Origin: Bacteroidales bacterium
GTDB lineage: Bacteria; Bacteroidota; Bacteroidia; Bacteroidales; UBA10428
Assembly (NCBI GenBank): GCA_016934395.1
Contig: JAFGSZ010000036.1
Location: 101,526-165,525, forward strand
Length of the DNA: 64,000 bases
Reading direction: 5' to 3'
Shown here piece after piece: positions 26,916 through 35,294 of this stretch (within the stretch, counting starts at the first letter, position 1; each line of letters begins with the position of its first letter). Position numbers and translations under genes: made by a program. The notes under the pieces were generated by a model that made no database searches, was not told the DNA's origin, and worked only from the letters and a program-made list of their open reading frames with translations.

Positions 26916-28472
26916 ATGGATATTAACGGCAAACTTTATAAAACTTTTCTGGATCGGAAGCAGCAATATGAGCTGCAACATGGAGAAATCGCTGAAAAGA
27001 AACAACATTCAAAAGGGAAGCTTACAGCCCGTGAACGAATAGAATTATTATTCGATCCGGATACGTTTGAGGAAATAGATGCATACTCAATCACTTCGAA
27101 AACCGGCAGTGAATTTGGTAAAGTTGTTGATGCTTTTGGTGACGGAGTAATTATCGGACACGGTAAAATCAGCGGACGGTTAGCCTTTACCTATTCCCAG
27201 GATTTTACGGTAATGGGCGGATCTTTAGGATCAGTGCATGCAAAAAAAATCTCAAAAATTCAGGATATGGCCTTGAAGATGGGAGCTCCGATGATCGGGA
27301 TAATAGACTCGGGGGGAGCGCGGATACAGGAAGGTGTTGCAAGTCTGGCTGGATATGCAGGTATATTTCACCGTAATGTAAAATCTTCAGGGGTAATTCC
27401 ACAATTATCTGTGATTATGGGTCCGGCTGCAGGAGGGGCAGTATATTCACCTTCTTTGACCGACTTTGTATTCATGACCAATAAAACGAGCTATATGTTT
27501 GTTACCGGTCCTAATGTGGTGAAAGAAGTGCTTAATGAAGACGTTACTTCCGAAGACCTTGGAGGAGCGCAGGTGCATATGAAAAAAAGCGGAATTGCAC
27601 AGTTTGTATACGAAGATGAGGAAAATACATTCTTTGGTGTAAAAAAATTATTGTCTTATATTCCTTCCAATAATCTTGAAAATCCGCCAATAGTAGATTG
27701 TTGTGATAAGAATGATAAAGAAGAACCCAAATTAAGAGATATTGTTCCCGACGATGCAAATAAGCCCTACGATGTAAAAGAAGTAATCAACCTGATTGTT
27801 GATAAGGGCACTTTTTTTGAAATTGCTGAAAATTTTGCGCAAAATATAGTAGTCGGATTCGCCCGCTTAAGGGGAAAAACATTAGGAATAATTGCCAATC
27901 AGCCTAAAGTGTTGGCAGGTTGCCTGGATATTGACTCATCTGTAAAAGGAGCACGGTTTATTCGATTTTGTGATTCATTTAATATACCCTTACTCACTCT
28001 TGAAGATGTACCGGGCTTTCTACCCGGGATGGATCAGGAACACAACGGAATTATCCGTCATGGGGCAAAGTTATTATATGCCTATAGTGATGCTACCGTT
28101 CCCAAAATAACTGTAATTTTACGGAAATCTTATGGCGGAGCCTATTGTGTAATGAACAGTAAAAATCTTGGAGGTGATTTTAATTTTGCCTGGCCTACGG
28201 CAGAAATTGCAGTTATGGGACCTGAAGGAGCGGTTTCAATCCTGTATAAAAATGAACTGGCAAATTCTAAAGATCCTGATAAGCTGAAAAAAGAACTTGC
28301 AGTGAAATACCGCGAAGAAATTGCGAATCCATACGTGGCAGATGAAAAAGGATATATTGATGAGGTAATTGATCCTGCTATTACAAGAAAAAAGCTTATT
28401 ATTGCATTTGAAGCACTCGAAAATAAACATCTGAATGTTCCTTCTCGAAAACACGGGAACATACCATTGTAA
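26916..28472 (+). CDS. Acyl-CoA (propionyl-CoA type) carboxylase, carboxyltransferase subunit
   Basis: The 518-residue protein moves carboxyl from carboxybiotin to an acyl-CoA. It contains both crotonase-like halves: SQDFTVMGGSLGSVHAKK, DSGGARIQEGVASLAGYAGIF and MGPAAGGAVYSPSLTDFVFM in the N-domain, and LEDVPGFLPGMDQEHNGIIRHGAKLLYAY with RKSYGGAYCVMNSK in the C-domain. This single-chain form is typical of propionyl-CoA carboxylase beta (PccB) and methylmalonyl-CoA decarboxylase alpha. Biotin carboxylase and carrier genes follow in the same direction, so carboxylation is the likelier job. In Bacteroidota it would serve propionate/succinate or odd-chain metabolism; acetyl-CoA specificity cannot be excluded. 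Confidence 0.92.
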   Translation: MDINGKLYKTFLDRKQQYELQHGEIAEKKQHSKGKLTARERIELLFDPDTFEEIDAYSITSKTGSEFGKVVDAFGDGVIIGHGKISGRLAFTYSQDFTVMGGSLGSVHAKKISKIQDMALKMGAPMIGIIDSGGARIQEGVASLAGYAGIFHRNVKSSGVIPQLSVIMGPAAGGAVYSPSLTDFVFMTNKTSYMFVTGPNVVKEVLNEDVTSEDLGGAQVHMKKSGIAQFVYEDEENTFFGVKKLLSYIPSNNLENPPIVDCCDKNDKEEPKLRDIVPDDANKPYDVKEVINLIVDKGTFFEIAENFAQNIVVGFARLRGKTLGIIANQPKVLAGCLDIDSSVKGARFIRFCDSFNIPLLTLEDVPGFLPGMDQEHNGIIRHGAKLLYAYSDATVPKITVILRKSYGGAYCVMNSKNLGGDFNFAWPTAEIAVMGPEGAVSILYKNELANSKDPDKLKKELAVKYREEIANPYVADEKGYIDEVIDPAITRKKLIIAFEALENKHLNVPSRKHGNIPL

Positions 28473-28504
28473 ATTTAAATTTCGATCATTTTACCTGATT
28501 AAGG

Positions 28505-30010
28505 ATGAAAATTAAGAGCCTGTTAATAGCCAACCGGGGAGAGATTGCGATACGAATCGTAAAATCGGCAAAAAAACTTGGGATTAAAACCTATGGGATT
28601 AAGACCGCTAAAGAACCCAATGCCTTATATCTTTCGCATGTTGACCATATTATTGATTTTACAGAAAGCGCTGAGGAAATTCCCGAGTTTCTTGATGTAG
28701 AAAGAATTATTGAAGCAACAAAATCTAATCAGATTGATGCAATTCATCCCGGATACGGATTTTTGGCTGAAAGCCCATATTTTGCAAAACGGTGTGAGGA
28801 AGAAAAAATTAATTTTATAGGTCCTTCGGCTTCGGTAATTTACAAAATGGGAAATAAAACCATAGCCAAACAAATTGCCAACAAACATAATGTTCCTTTA
28901 TTAAAAGGGAGCCTGGGAAGCGTAAAAGATGCAAAGGAGGCTATTGAGATCGCGAATAGCATAGGGTATCCCGTAATTTTAAAGGCTGCTGCTGGCGGCG
29001 GTGGTCGTGGTATGCGTATTGTTGAAAAAGAATCGCATATGGAGAAAATGTTTAAAATGGCCACATCAGAAGCCGAAAAAGCATTTAACGACCCAACTGT
29101 TTTTATTGAAAAATATGTAAGAAATCCAAGGCATATCGAATTTCAGATTATAAGCGACAAACATGGAAATTTTATCCACCTTGGTGAACGTGAATGTTCA
29201 GTTCAGCGAAAACACCAGAAACTTTTAGAAGAATCTCCGTCTGTAGCATTAAATGATTCTCTTCGCAAGGAAATGGGTGAAGCGGCGCTTAGTATAGCAA
29301 AAGCAGTAGATTATTATAGTGCTGGTACTGTTGAGTTTCTGCTGGATGCTGACAAGAATTTCTTTTTTATGGAAATGAACACACGAATTCAGGTTGAACA
29401 TCCGGTAACAGAGATGGTTACAGGTTTGGACCTTATTGAATTACAAATTAGAATAGCACAGAATGAGCCTCTTCCTCTCCAGCAGTCTGATGTAAAATTA
29501 AAAGGATGGGCAATAGAATGCAGGATCAATGCTGAAGATGTACAGGCTGGATTTTCACCTAACCTGGGGATGATCGATAAAATTATGTACCCTAAAAGTA
29601 AAAACATAAGAATCGATAGCGGGGTTAAAGAATCTTCAGTGATTACTCCCTATTACGATTCTATGATCGCTAAACTAATCGTATTTGGCGATAACAGGGA
29701 AAAAGCAATTCAAAACAGTATAAATGCATTAAATAAATTCTGGATTAAAGGAATAAAAACAACCATACCTTTCTGTAAGGCAGTTTTAACCCACAAAAAA
29801 TTTAAGAAAGGAGATTTTAATACTTCATTCATTGAAAAAGAAATGGTGAATCTGCATTTTGAAGGAGAGGAAGACGAAATGTTAGCAGCTTATCTTGCCA
29901 CCTTCGATTTTGCAGCTGAACTTGAAACAGAAAGGACTACCTATGTGGATTTTGAACAGGGTAAAAAGATGAGCCCCTGGGTTTTAAATAAAAGACTAAA
30001 ATCTTTATAG
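28505..30010 (+). CDS. Biotin carboxylase subunit of acyl-CoA carboxylase
   Basis: The 501-residue enzyme carboxylates biotin with ATP and bicarbonate. It has the three-domain layout: the N-terminal domain (LLIANRGEIAIRIVKSAKKLGIKTYGI), the ATP-grasp domain (KAAAGGGGRGMRIVE, RECSVQRKHQKLLEESPS, MEMNTRIQVEHPVTEMVTGLDLIE) and the C-terminal domain (WAIECRINAED). A tail of about 50 residues (AAYLATFDFAAELETERTTYVDF) extends past the usual AccC end, as seen in acyl-CoA carboxylase alpha subunits without fused carrier. It begins 32 bp after the carboxyltransferase gene and precedes the carrier gene by 86 bp. Confidence 0.94.
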   Translation: MKIKSLLIANRGEIAIRIVKSAKKLGIKTYGIKTAKEPNALYLSHVDHIIDFTESAEEIPEFLDVERIIEATKSNQIDAIHPGYGFLAESPYFAKRCEEEKINFIGPSASVIYKMGNKTIAKQIANKHNVPLLKGSLGSVKDAKEAIEIANSIGYPVILKAAAGGGGRGMRIVEKESHMEKMFKMATSEAEKAFNDPTVFIEKYVRNPRHIEFQIISDKHGNFIHLGERECSVQRKHQKLLEESPSVALNDSLRKEMGEAALSIAKAVDYYSAGTVEFLLDADKNFFFMEMNTRIQVEHPVTEMVTGLDLIELQIRIAQNEPLPLQQSDVKLKGWAIECRINAEDVQAGFSPNLGMIDKIMYPKSKNIRIDSGVKESSVITPYYDSMIAKLIVFGDNREKAIQNSINALNKFWIKGIKTTIPFCKAVLTHKKFKKGDFNTSFIEKEMVNLHFEGEEDEMLAAYLATFDFAAELETERTTYVDFEQGKKMSPWVLNKRLKSL

Positions 30011-30096
30011 CAATTAATTGTAGGGTAATAATACTTTGATATCACATTTAGAAACCTTAATTATTATTACCGGGTAAAAAAATTAATTTTAAACGT

Positions 30097-30636
30097 ATGA
30101 AATTATCCTCTAAAAAAAGCAAGAAAGAAGATCACGAATATATAGCAGTAAACAGCAATAATAATAAATTCAAGATTAGAAATCCATTTAGCGAAGAAGT
30201 AAAAGTTAACAGTAAAAAGGTGGATATAAAAATCTTTGAGAATGAAAACGGATTTACTTATCTTGTTTTTAAAAAGAAAAAATACCTTGCCGAAATTGTT
30301 GAAAAAAATCAGAACAGATATACTGTGCTTCTCAACGGGGTAAGTTATTCATTTTCTATAGAAACGCCCATATCATACAAACGGAAGAAATATCTGGACA
30401 AACAGAAATCGAACAGTAAAACCGAAATCTTATCCGCGCCAATGCCGGGTAAAATTATTGATGTTCTGGTTGAAGAAAATTCCTTGGTAAAAGAAGGAGA
30501 ACCCATATTAATACTTGAAGCCATGAAAATGCAAAATGAAATTGGTTCTCCGGTAAGCGGGAAAATTAAAAAGGTTCTAATTAAGAAAAACGATGCCGTT
30601 TTAAAAGACGACTTGTTGATTGAGATTGAAAAGTAA
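30097..30636 (+). CDS. Biotin carboxyl carrier protein of acyl-CoA carboxylase
   Basis: The 179-residue protein ends with a biotinyl domain (APMPGKIIDVLVEENSLVKEGEPILILEAMKMQNEIGSPVSGKI) with the biotinylated Lys144 in EAMKM. The N-terminal 100 residues are basic and predicted beta-rich, resembling the linker domain between biotin carboxylase and carrier domains in fused alpha subunits. This suggests the alpha subunit has been split here into two genes. Its stop codon at 30636 directly abuts the stop of the opposing DUF6599-type gene, leaving no room for a terminator. Confidence 0.92.
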   Translation: MKLSSKKSKKEDHEYIAVNSNNNKFKIRNPFSEEVKVNSKKVDIKIFENENGFTYLVFKKKKYLAEIVEKNQNRYTVLLNGVSYSFSIETPISYKRKKYLDKQKSNSKTEILSAPMPGKIIDVLVEENSLVKEGEPILILEAMKMQNEIGSPVSGKIKKVLIKKNDAVLKDDLLIEIEK

Positions 30637-31488
30637 TTAGTTTATTTTTCCTTCAATTTTTTCAAGATATTTATAAGCTGTTTCCTGATTATTCAGATTA
30701 ACCACACCGAATAAATAATTCTTTTTTATACCCATATATATGGTATCATTAAAAGGATCATTAAGGGTATATTTACGGTCTGCCACAGGATCGCTGCATT
30801 TTATTAAATCGAAATACTTTTTTGCTACAGCCCGTGCATCTTCCGAAGAATTAAGAGTAATAATAAATACCTGAAATTCATCCTGGTCATTGTATTTAGC
30901 AATAAAAGCCGAATGGAAGAAACTATATCCAAGAAAATCTTCAGCGATATAACTTTCAGTATTTTTCACCCTGTTTTCTTCTGGTAAGAGATCCAGCTCC
31001 CGGGGCCAATGGTTATCCATACCCAGGTAATTATTAATATTTATTGCAATATCTTTCAGCGTTTGTTCATCGGCTTCTTCAGCTCCGGCAGTCATTAATT
31101 TAATATAAAATGTGCCGGTAAAAAAATGTAAAATACCCGGTTCGGCATATCCCTGAATGCCGATGTCTATAAAACTATAATCGGGCATCCGCTCGGCAGT
31201 GTAGATGCCAAAGGCATTAGACAGGTTGCTGTGCCTGTATAATTCAGCTCTCACAGATACATTTTCTTTGGAATATTCGCCCAGGTGAAGGTCCTGAAAA
31301 TCATAACTTAAAAATGCTTCGGCAGCGCCGTTTATTAATTCCCACAGATTGTCCGGGGTATACACCATTTTTTCCACCTTCAGGGTCCAGCCCTGAATTT
31401 TTGGGAACAAACCGGCCGGGGCTTCTGATTTTCCTATTGCAGTAAAAAGAATACTGCAGATAAGAATAAATAAAATTTTTGTTTTCAT
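30637..31488 (-). CDS. Secreted DUF6599-type protein
   Basis: The 283-residue protein has a signal peptide (MKTKILFILICSILFTAIGKSEA). The mature part begins PAGLFPKIQGWTLKVEKMVYTPDNLWELINGAAEAFLSYDFQDLHLGEY, which I recognise as the DUF6599 type; no function is established. The stretch MPDYSFIDIGIQGYAEPGILHFFTGTFYIKL is also typical. It is probably periplasmic. It is convergent with the carrier protein gene with zero spacing, and the upstream gap to the aldo/keto reductase gene (about 130 bp) shows no clear promoter. Confidence 0.75.
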   Translation of the reverse strand: MKTKILFILICSILFTAIGKSEAPAGLFPKIQGWTLKVEKMVYTPDNLWELINGAAEAFLSYDFQDLHLGEYSKENVSVRAELYRHSNLSNAFGIYTAERMPDYSFIDIGIQGYAEPGILHFFTGTFYIKLMTAGAEEADEQTLKDIAININNYLGMDNHWPRELDLLPEENRVKNTESYIAEDFLGYSFFHSAFIAKYNDQDEFQVFIITLNSSEDARAVAKKYFDLIKCSDPVADRKYTLNDPFNDTIYMGIKKNYLFGVVNLNNQETAYKYLEKIEGKIN

Positions 31489-31615
31489 TATGAATTCTTT
31501 AATGAATGGTTAAAGCGATGTTATAAAATCAGACGAAATTTTAAGATCCTTATATCCGGATATCAATGATAATAATTCTGATTTTCTTCAACGTATCTTT
31601 TACCTGACTTATAAA

Positions 31616-32821
31616 TTATGTTAAGAACTCTCTTGGAATATCCTGAAGCCGAGTAACATCTTTTATCCGTTCGGCAATTTCGAAGCCTTTCGGACAGTTC
31701 ACCGTACAAGTATTACAATCTGCACAAGGATTGTTCTTCAGATTATAATCAGCAAGTAAATCTCTGGCTTTTATAGTGCTCTGGTAACCATAAGTATACA
31801 TATATGCCCTCATAATATCATGCACAGGCAATCCTTTTTTACAACTGCCAAGGCAATCTGAACAACCATCACAATATAAGCCGGCTTGTAATCCCGCAGT
31901 CTGAAGGTCATTTAATTCTTCTTCTGTAAGTTTCAGATCGTGCATCACCGAAATATTTTCCAGCAGCATATCAAAGGAGGTGATTCCGGGAATGGTAGTA
32001 TGCACATTCGGGTCCTGCAGCACCCATTTCAGAGCTGCCTTGCAATTTATCGGTTGCGTGCGTTCGCGATCCAGGAATGCTCCGGCCATTGTTTTCATAC
32101 CCACGATGCCAATACCTTTTTCAGAGGCAAGTGCAATTTTTTCTTTGAGTTCAGCATAATTACTTTGTTTAAAATTGATTGCCGTAAGTACCACATCGTA
32201 CACATTACTGTCAATAACTGCCTGAATAACTTCTGGTTCGTTCCGGTGAGTGGATACTCCCACAAACCTTACCTTTCCTGATTTTTTAGCTTCCGTCAAA
32301 GCCTCAAGCAACTGTTCGTGTAAAACGGCCTGGCGACTTTCGAGGGCATGTACATATAAAATATCAACGTAATCCATTTGAAGGCTTGTCAGACTATCAT
32401 CCAGGCGTTTAAGAAAGGCTTCTTTGCTTGATTCTGAGGTAAGCTCAGATCTGCTTCGGTCTATAAATGAATCTTCAGGTTTTATTTTCGTAGAGATAAT
32501 AAATGAATCCCTGGGATAATTTTTTAACAATTCGCCAAGCATTTTTTCATTATTGCCTCCCTGGTAAACCTGGGCTGTATCTAAATGAACAATTCCCGAT
32601 TTTAAAGCAGCTTTTACCAGGTTTGGATTATCAGACCGCATTACTCCCATACTAACAATAGGAAGCTCTAAACCTGTTTTACCAAGTTTGCGGGTAATAA
32701 CTGGACTATCCTCACTGGTATCCAATGTATTGCCGAATGCTCTTGTAGCAAAGGCAGCGCCTGATGTTCCTAAAACGGATGTTTTTATAAAATTTCTCCG
32801 GGATAAGGCTGATCGTTTCAT
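31616..32821 (-). CDS. Tat-exported aldo/keto reductase with C-terminal 4Fe-4S clusters
   Basis: The 401-residue protein starts with a twin-arginine signal (SRRNFIKTSVLGTSGAAFATRAFG). The aldo/keto reductase barrel includes DTAQVYQGGNNEKMLGE with the catalytic Tyr, STKIKP, DILYVHALES and VGVSTH. The C-terminal part has a ferredoxin-like domain with CDGCSDCLGSCKKG and CADCNTCTVNCPKG, eight cysteines for two 4Fe-4S clusters. Such Fe-S AKRs are common in anaerobes; the substrate is unknown. Tat export fits a protein that folds with its cofactors in the cytoplasm before leaving. The flanking gap 32822-33086 holds the promoter of the opposite gene. Confidence 0.9.
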   Translation of the reverse strand: MKRSALSRRNFIKTSVLGTSGAAFATRAFGNTLDTSEDSPVITRKLGKTGLELPIVSMGVMRSDNPNLVKAALKSGIVHLDTAQVYQGGNNEKMLGELLKNYPRDSFIISTKIKPEDSFIDRSRSELTSESSKEAFLKRLDDSLTSLQMDYVDILYVHALESRQAVLHEQLLEALTEAKKSGKVRFVGVSTHRNEPEVIQAVIDSNVYDVVLTAINFKQSNYAELKEKIALASEKGIGIVGMKTMAGAFLDRERTQPINCKAALKWVLQDPNVHTTIPGITSFDMLLENISVMHDLKLTEEELNDLQTAGLQAGLYCDGCSDCLGSCKKGLPVHDIMRAYMYTYGYQSTIKARDLLADYNLKNNPCADCNTCTVNCPKGFEIAERIKDVTRLQDIPREFLT

Positions 32822-33029
32822 AAAAGAAATGATTTAATTAAGTAAATTGGCGAGGGTAAATTTAGGTAAAATTAAATCTATTTTAATCGAAAGGGATAAT
32901 GTAAAGTGCAATAAACCTGAAATTTAGATGTATTTTAAATTATTTGTAACAATAATAAATTTCTTATCAATTGGTTATTAACAGGATAAAACCAAATTAA
33001 TGCAAATAATAGAATTTCTTAATAAATTC

Positions 33030-33062
33030 TTTGAGTTTCAAAAATAATCTGATATAACTTTG
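33030..33062 (+). promoter_or_regulatory. Promoter of the serine hydrolase gene
   Basis: TTTG (33030-33033), 21 bp, then TAACTTTG (33055-33062), a full match to TTTG-N19-21-TAnnTTTG. The ATG at 33087 is 24 bp further, so the track's TTG start at 33060 would fall inside the promoter and is rejected. Confidence 0.75.
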
Positions 33063-33086
33063 ACGCCTTCATTCAGACAGTATAAA

Positions 33087-34310
33087 ATGATAAAAAAAGT
33101 TTTGGTAATAGGATTACCGCTATTGTTAACAGGGATTTTGATTTTATTTTTTGCAGGCGGGAATAAAAATAAAGTATCGGGGTTGACGGATTTATCAGAT
33201 TTAGTAAAAGGGGGGCAAAAAAATCCCAGCCCGGTTGAACATATGATTTCAGATTATAATTTGTGGTTTACAAATGAGATGGAGCTGAATGCGGCTCCGG
33301 GAGCTGCGGTAGCCATTGTACAGGGAGAGGATGTGGTTTGGTTAAAGGGATATGGCTTAAAAAAATCGGATGAAAAAGATTCAGTGGATATCCATACGGT
33401 TTTCAGGCTTGGATCGGTATCTAAAGGATTTGCTTCAATATTAGCCGGTATTCTTGTTGAAGATTCGGTTTTTAATTGGGATGATAAAGTATCCGGGTAT
33501 TTACCTGATTTTAATCTAAAGGACACCCTGCATTCCAACGAACTTACTATTCGTCATATCCTCAGCCATACAACCGGACTTCCTTTGCATGCCTTTACCA
33601 ATTTGCTGGATGATAATGTGCCCTATGGAGACATAATTGATCAATTGCAGCATATTGACATTATTGCGCCCCCCGGGAAAGTATATAGTTACCAGAATGT
33701 GGCATATAGTTTAATCTCAGATATTATTCAGGTATCCACAGGGGAATCCTATAATTTTTTGATGGATCGCTTAGTATTTAATAAAAACCGGATGCGGGAT
33801 GCATCACTCGGTTTTCTTCCTATGAAATTAAATCCGGATATTGCCTATCCTCATGTTAGAAAAGATAGTGTATCCTTTTTATCATTACCTTTAAATGACC
33901 GGTATTATTCAGTATTGCCGGCATCGGGCGTAAATGCAAGCATCAGCGATATGGCAAAATGGATTCAATTACTGCTGGGCCAAAAATCGTCAATTATTAA
34001 AGAAGAAACGTTAAAAGACATTTTTAATCCTTATATCTATACCCCAATTCGATGGAAATACCGGAGACACTGGAAAAATAATCTGGGAGATTTATACTAT
34101 GCTTTAGGCTGGCGGGTTTTTGAATATGCCGGACATACGGTAGTGTATCATGGCGGATATGTAAAGGGCTATCGTGCTGAAATTGCTATTCTTCCTGAAG
34201 AACAGGCAGGTATTGCCGTATTGTTTAATTCTGCCACACCATTATCGAATTATTGTATCCCGGAATTTATCGACAGGTATTTTGCTTTAGACAGCTTGCA
34301 GAGGGACTAA
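33087..34310 (+). CDS. Serine hydrolase, beta-lactamase class C / esterase family
   Basis: The 407-residue protein begins with a signal anchor (MIKKVLVIGLPLLLTGILILFFAGG). The fold is that of penicillin-binding proteins and class C beta-lactamases: the SxxK motif is SVSK (Ser110, Lys113) in FRLGSVSKGF, the YxN motif appears in VYSYQNVAYSL, and the third motif region reads VVYHGGYVKGY, with HGG in place of KTG. Family members are peptidases, esterases or D-amino-acid enzymes more often than true beta-lactamases. It should act in the periplasm. Its TAA overlaps the TAG of the convergent hmuY-like gene by 2 bases. Confidence 0.87.
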   Translation: MIKKVLVIGLPLLLTGILILFFAGGNKNKVSGLTDLSDLVKGGQKNPSPVEHMISDYNLWFTNEMELNAAPGAAVAIVQGEDVVWLKGYGLKKSDEKDSVDIHTVFRLGSVSKGFASILAGILVEDSVFNWDDKVSGYLPDFNLKDTLHSNELTIRHILSHTTGLPLHAFTNLLDDNVPYGDIIDQLQHIDIIAPPGKVYSYQNVAYSLISDIIQVSTGESYNFLMDRLVFNKNRMRDASLGFLPMKLNPDIAYPHVRKDSVSFLSLPLNDRYYSVLPASGVNASISDMAKWIQLLLGQKSSIIKEETLKDIFNPYIYTPIRWKYRRHWKNNLGDLYYALGWRVFEYAGHTVVYHGGYVKGYRAEIAILPEEQAGIAVLFNSATPLSNYCIPEFIDRYFALDSLQRD

Positions 34311-35293
34311 ATTTGTTTAAATTCAAACCGGGGATATCCGTTAATCCCGTTAAAGGTGTAACTTAAAAATTTAAGCTTATAATAATTTCCCTCAACAGAT
34401 CGAATAATATAAGTACGTCCCTGCACAATAAAGTACACAGCCGAACCAGCATCAAAATCAACTGTTACATCTTTCCAGTCGTAACCAATAATATCTGCTT
34501 TATTACTAAACTGATACGTGGAAATATTGTCTTCCCTGATTTCATCAAAGGAGTCAAGAGTATCCAGTGCGGCTTCAACGGCATTAGGATTTAAAAATAC
34601 CCCGCGTACCGGGTAGGGAGTAGGTATTCCATCGTCGGTATATAACATCTCATAATAAATTTGAAAAATCAGGTCATACTTCTGTTTTTCAGGTTCAAGA
34701 TTTAACTGGCTCTTTAGTTTAAAGTTGTAAAATGTAAAATTTGCAGAATCGGTTTTAAGGATCGTGATCGTATCTATAAGGCTGGTAAAAAAGTCTTTAG
34801 ATATAAATTGGTACCGGGTACTGTCCACAAAAATAAACTGCAGCGCAAATAAAGGTTGATAAGAGACATCGGTTTTTTCGCCTAACAGATATACCGTATT
34901 ACTATAATTATAAAGATCTCCCGAATTATCCACCCATTTTCCCACAGCGCTTGAATCAGGGTTTCCCGATGGTTTGTCGAATTTCCAGCCGGTTACCGGA
35001 AATGAAAAATCGACGGTTAGAATATCCTGGGATTCTGTGGGAGCAATAAAAAGTCCTTTTGGTGAATTTACGCGAACATGCCAGTCATTTTTTCCGCAGG
35101 CGAATCCAAGGTCCCAGTCATCAAATTTGTGTGTATGAATAACCCGGCCGGTTTCAAAATCAAAATAAGAATAATACTCGGATATATTGTTTTCTATAGT
35201 AGTTACATCACCCGGGTAGGGGTCTACCGGCACATCTTCTTCAAAACATGAAGCTAACAAAACCCCGCCTAATAAAAACAATAATATCCGCAT
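34307..35293 (-). CDS. HmuY-like heme-binding lipoprotein (downstream copy)
   Basis: The 328-residue lipoprotein has MRILLFLLGGVLLASC as its lipobox; the track start 12 codons earlier would bury it. The mature protein shows repeated HmuY-family features: YYSYFDFETGRVIHTHKFDDWDLGFACGKNDWHV near the N-terminus and ADIIGYDWKDVTVDFDAGSAVYFIVQGRTYIIRSVEGNYYKLKFLSY at the C-terminus. HmuY in Porphyromonas is a surface hemophore that passes heme to HmuR. The start lies 1 bp from the TonB-receptor stop, so the two are translated together. The ligand is inferred from family and partner only. Confidence 0.82.
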   Translation of the reverse strand: MRILLFLLGGVLLASCFEEDVPVDPYPGDVTTIENNISEYYSYFDFETGRVIHTHKFDDWDLGFACGKNDWHVRVNSPKGLFIAPTESQDILTVDFSFPVTGWKFDKPSGNPDSSAVGKWVDNSGDLYNYSNTVYLLGEKTDVSYQPLFALQFIFVDSTRYQFISKDFFTSLIDTITILKTDSANFTFYNFKLKSQLNLEPEKQKYDLIFQIYYEMLYTDDGIPTPYPVRGVFLNPNAVEAALDTLDSFDEIREDNISTYQFSNKADIIGYDWKDVTVDFDAGSAVYFIVQGRTYIIRSVEGNYYKLKFLSYTFNGINGYPRFEFKQI

Positions 35294-35294
35294 A

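Noticed and set aside
33087-34310. Annotating the serine hydrolase as an AmpC beta-lactamase
   Set aside because: The third motif is HGG-like instead of KTG, and the family is mostly peptidases and esterases; resistance cannot be inferred.
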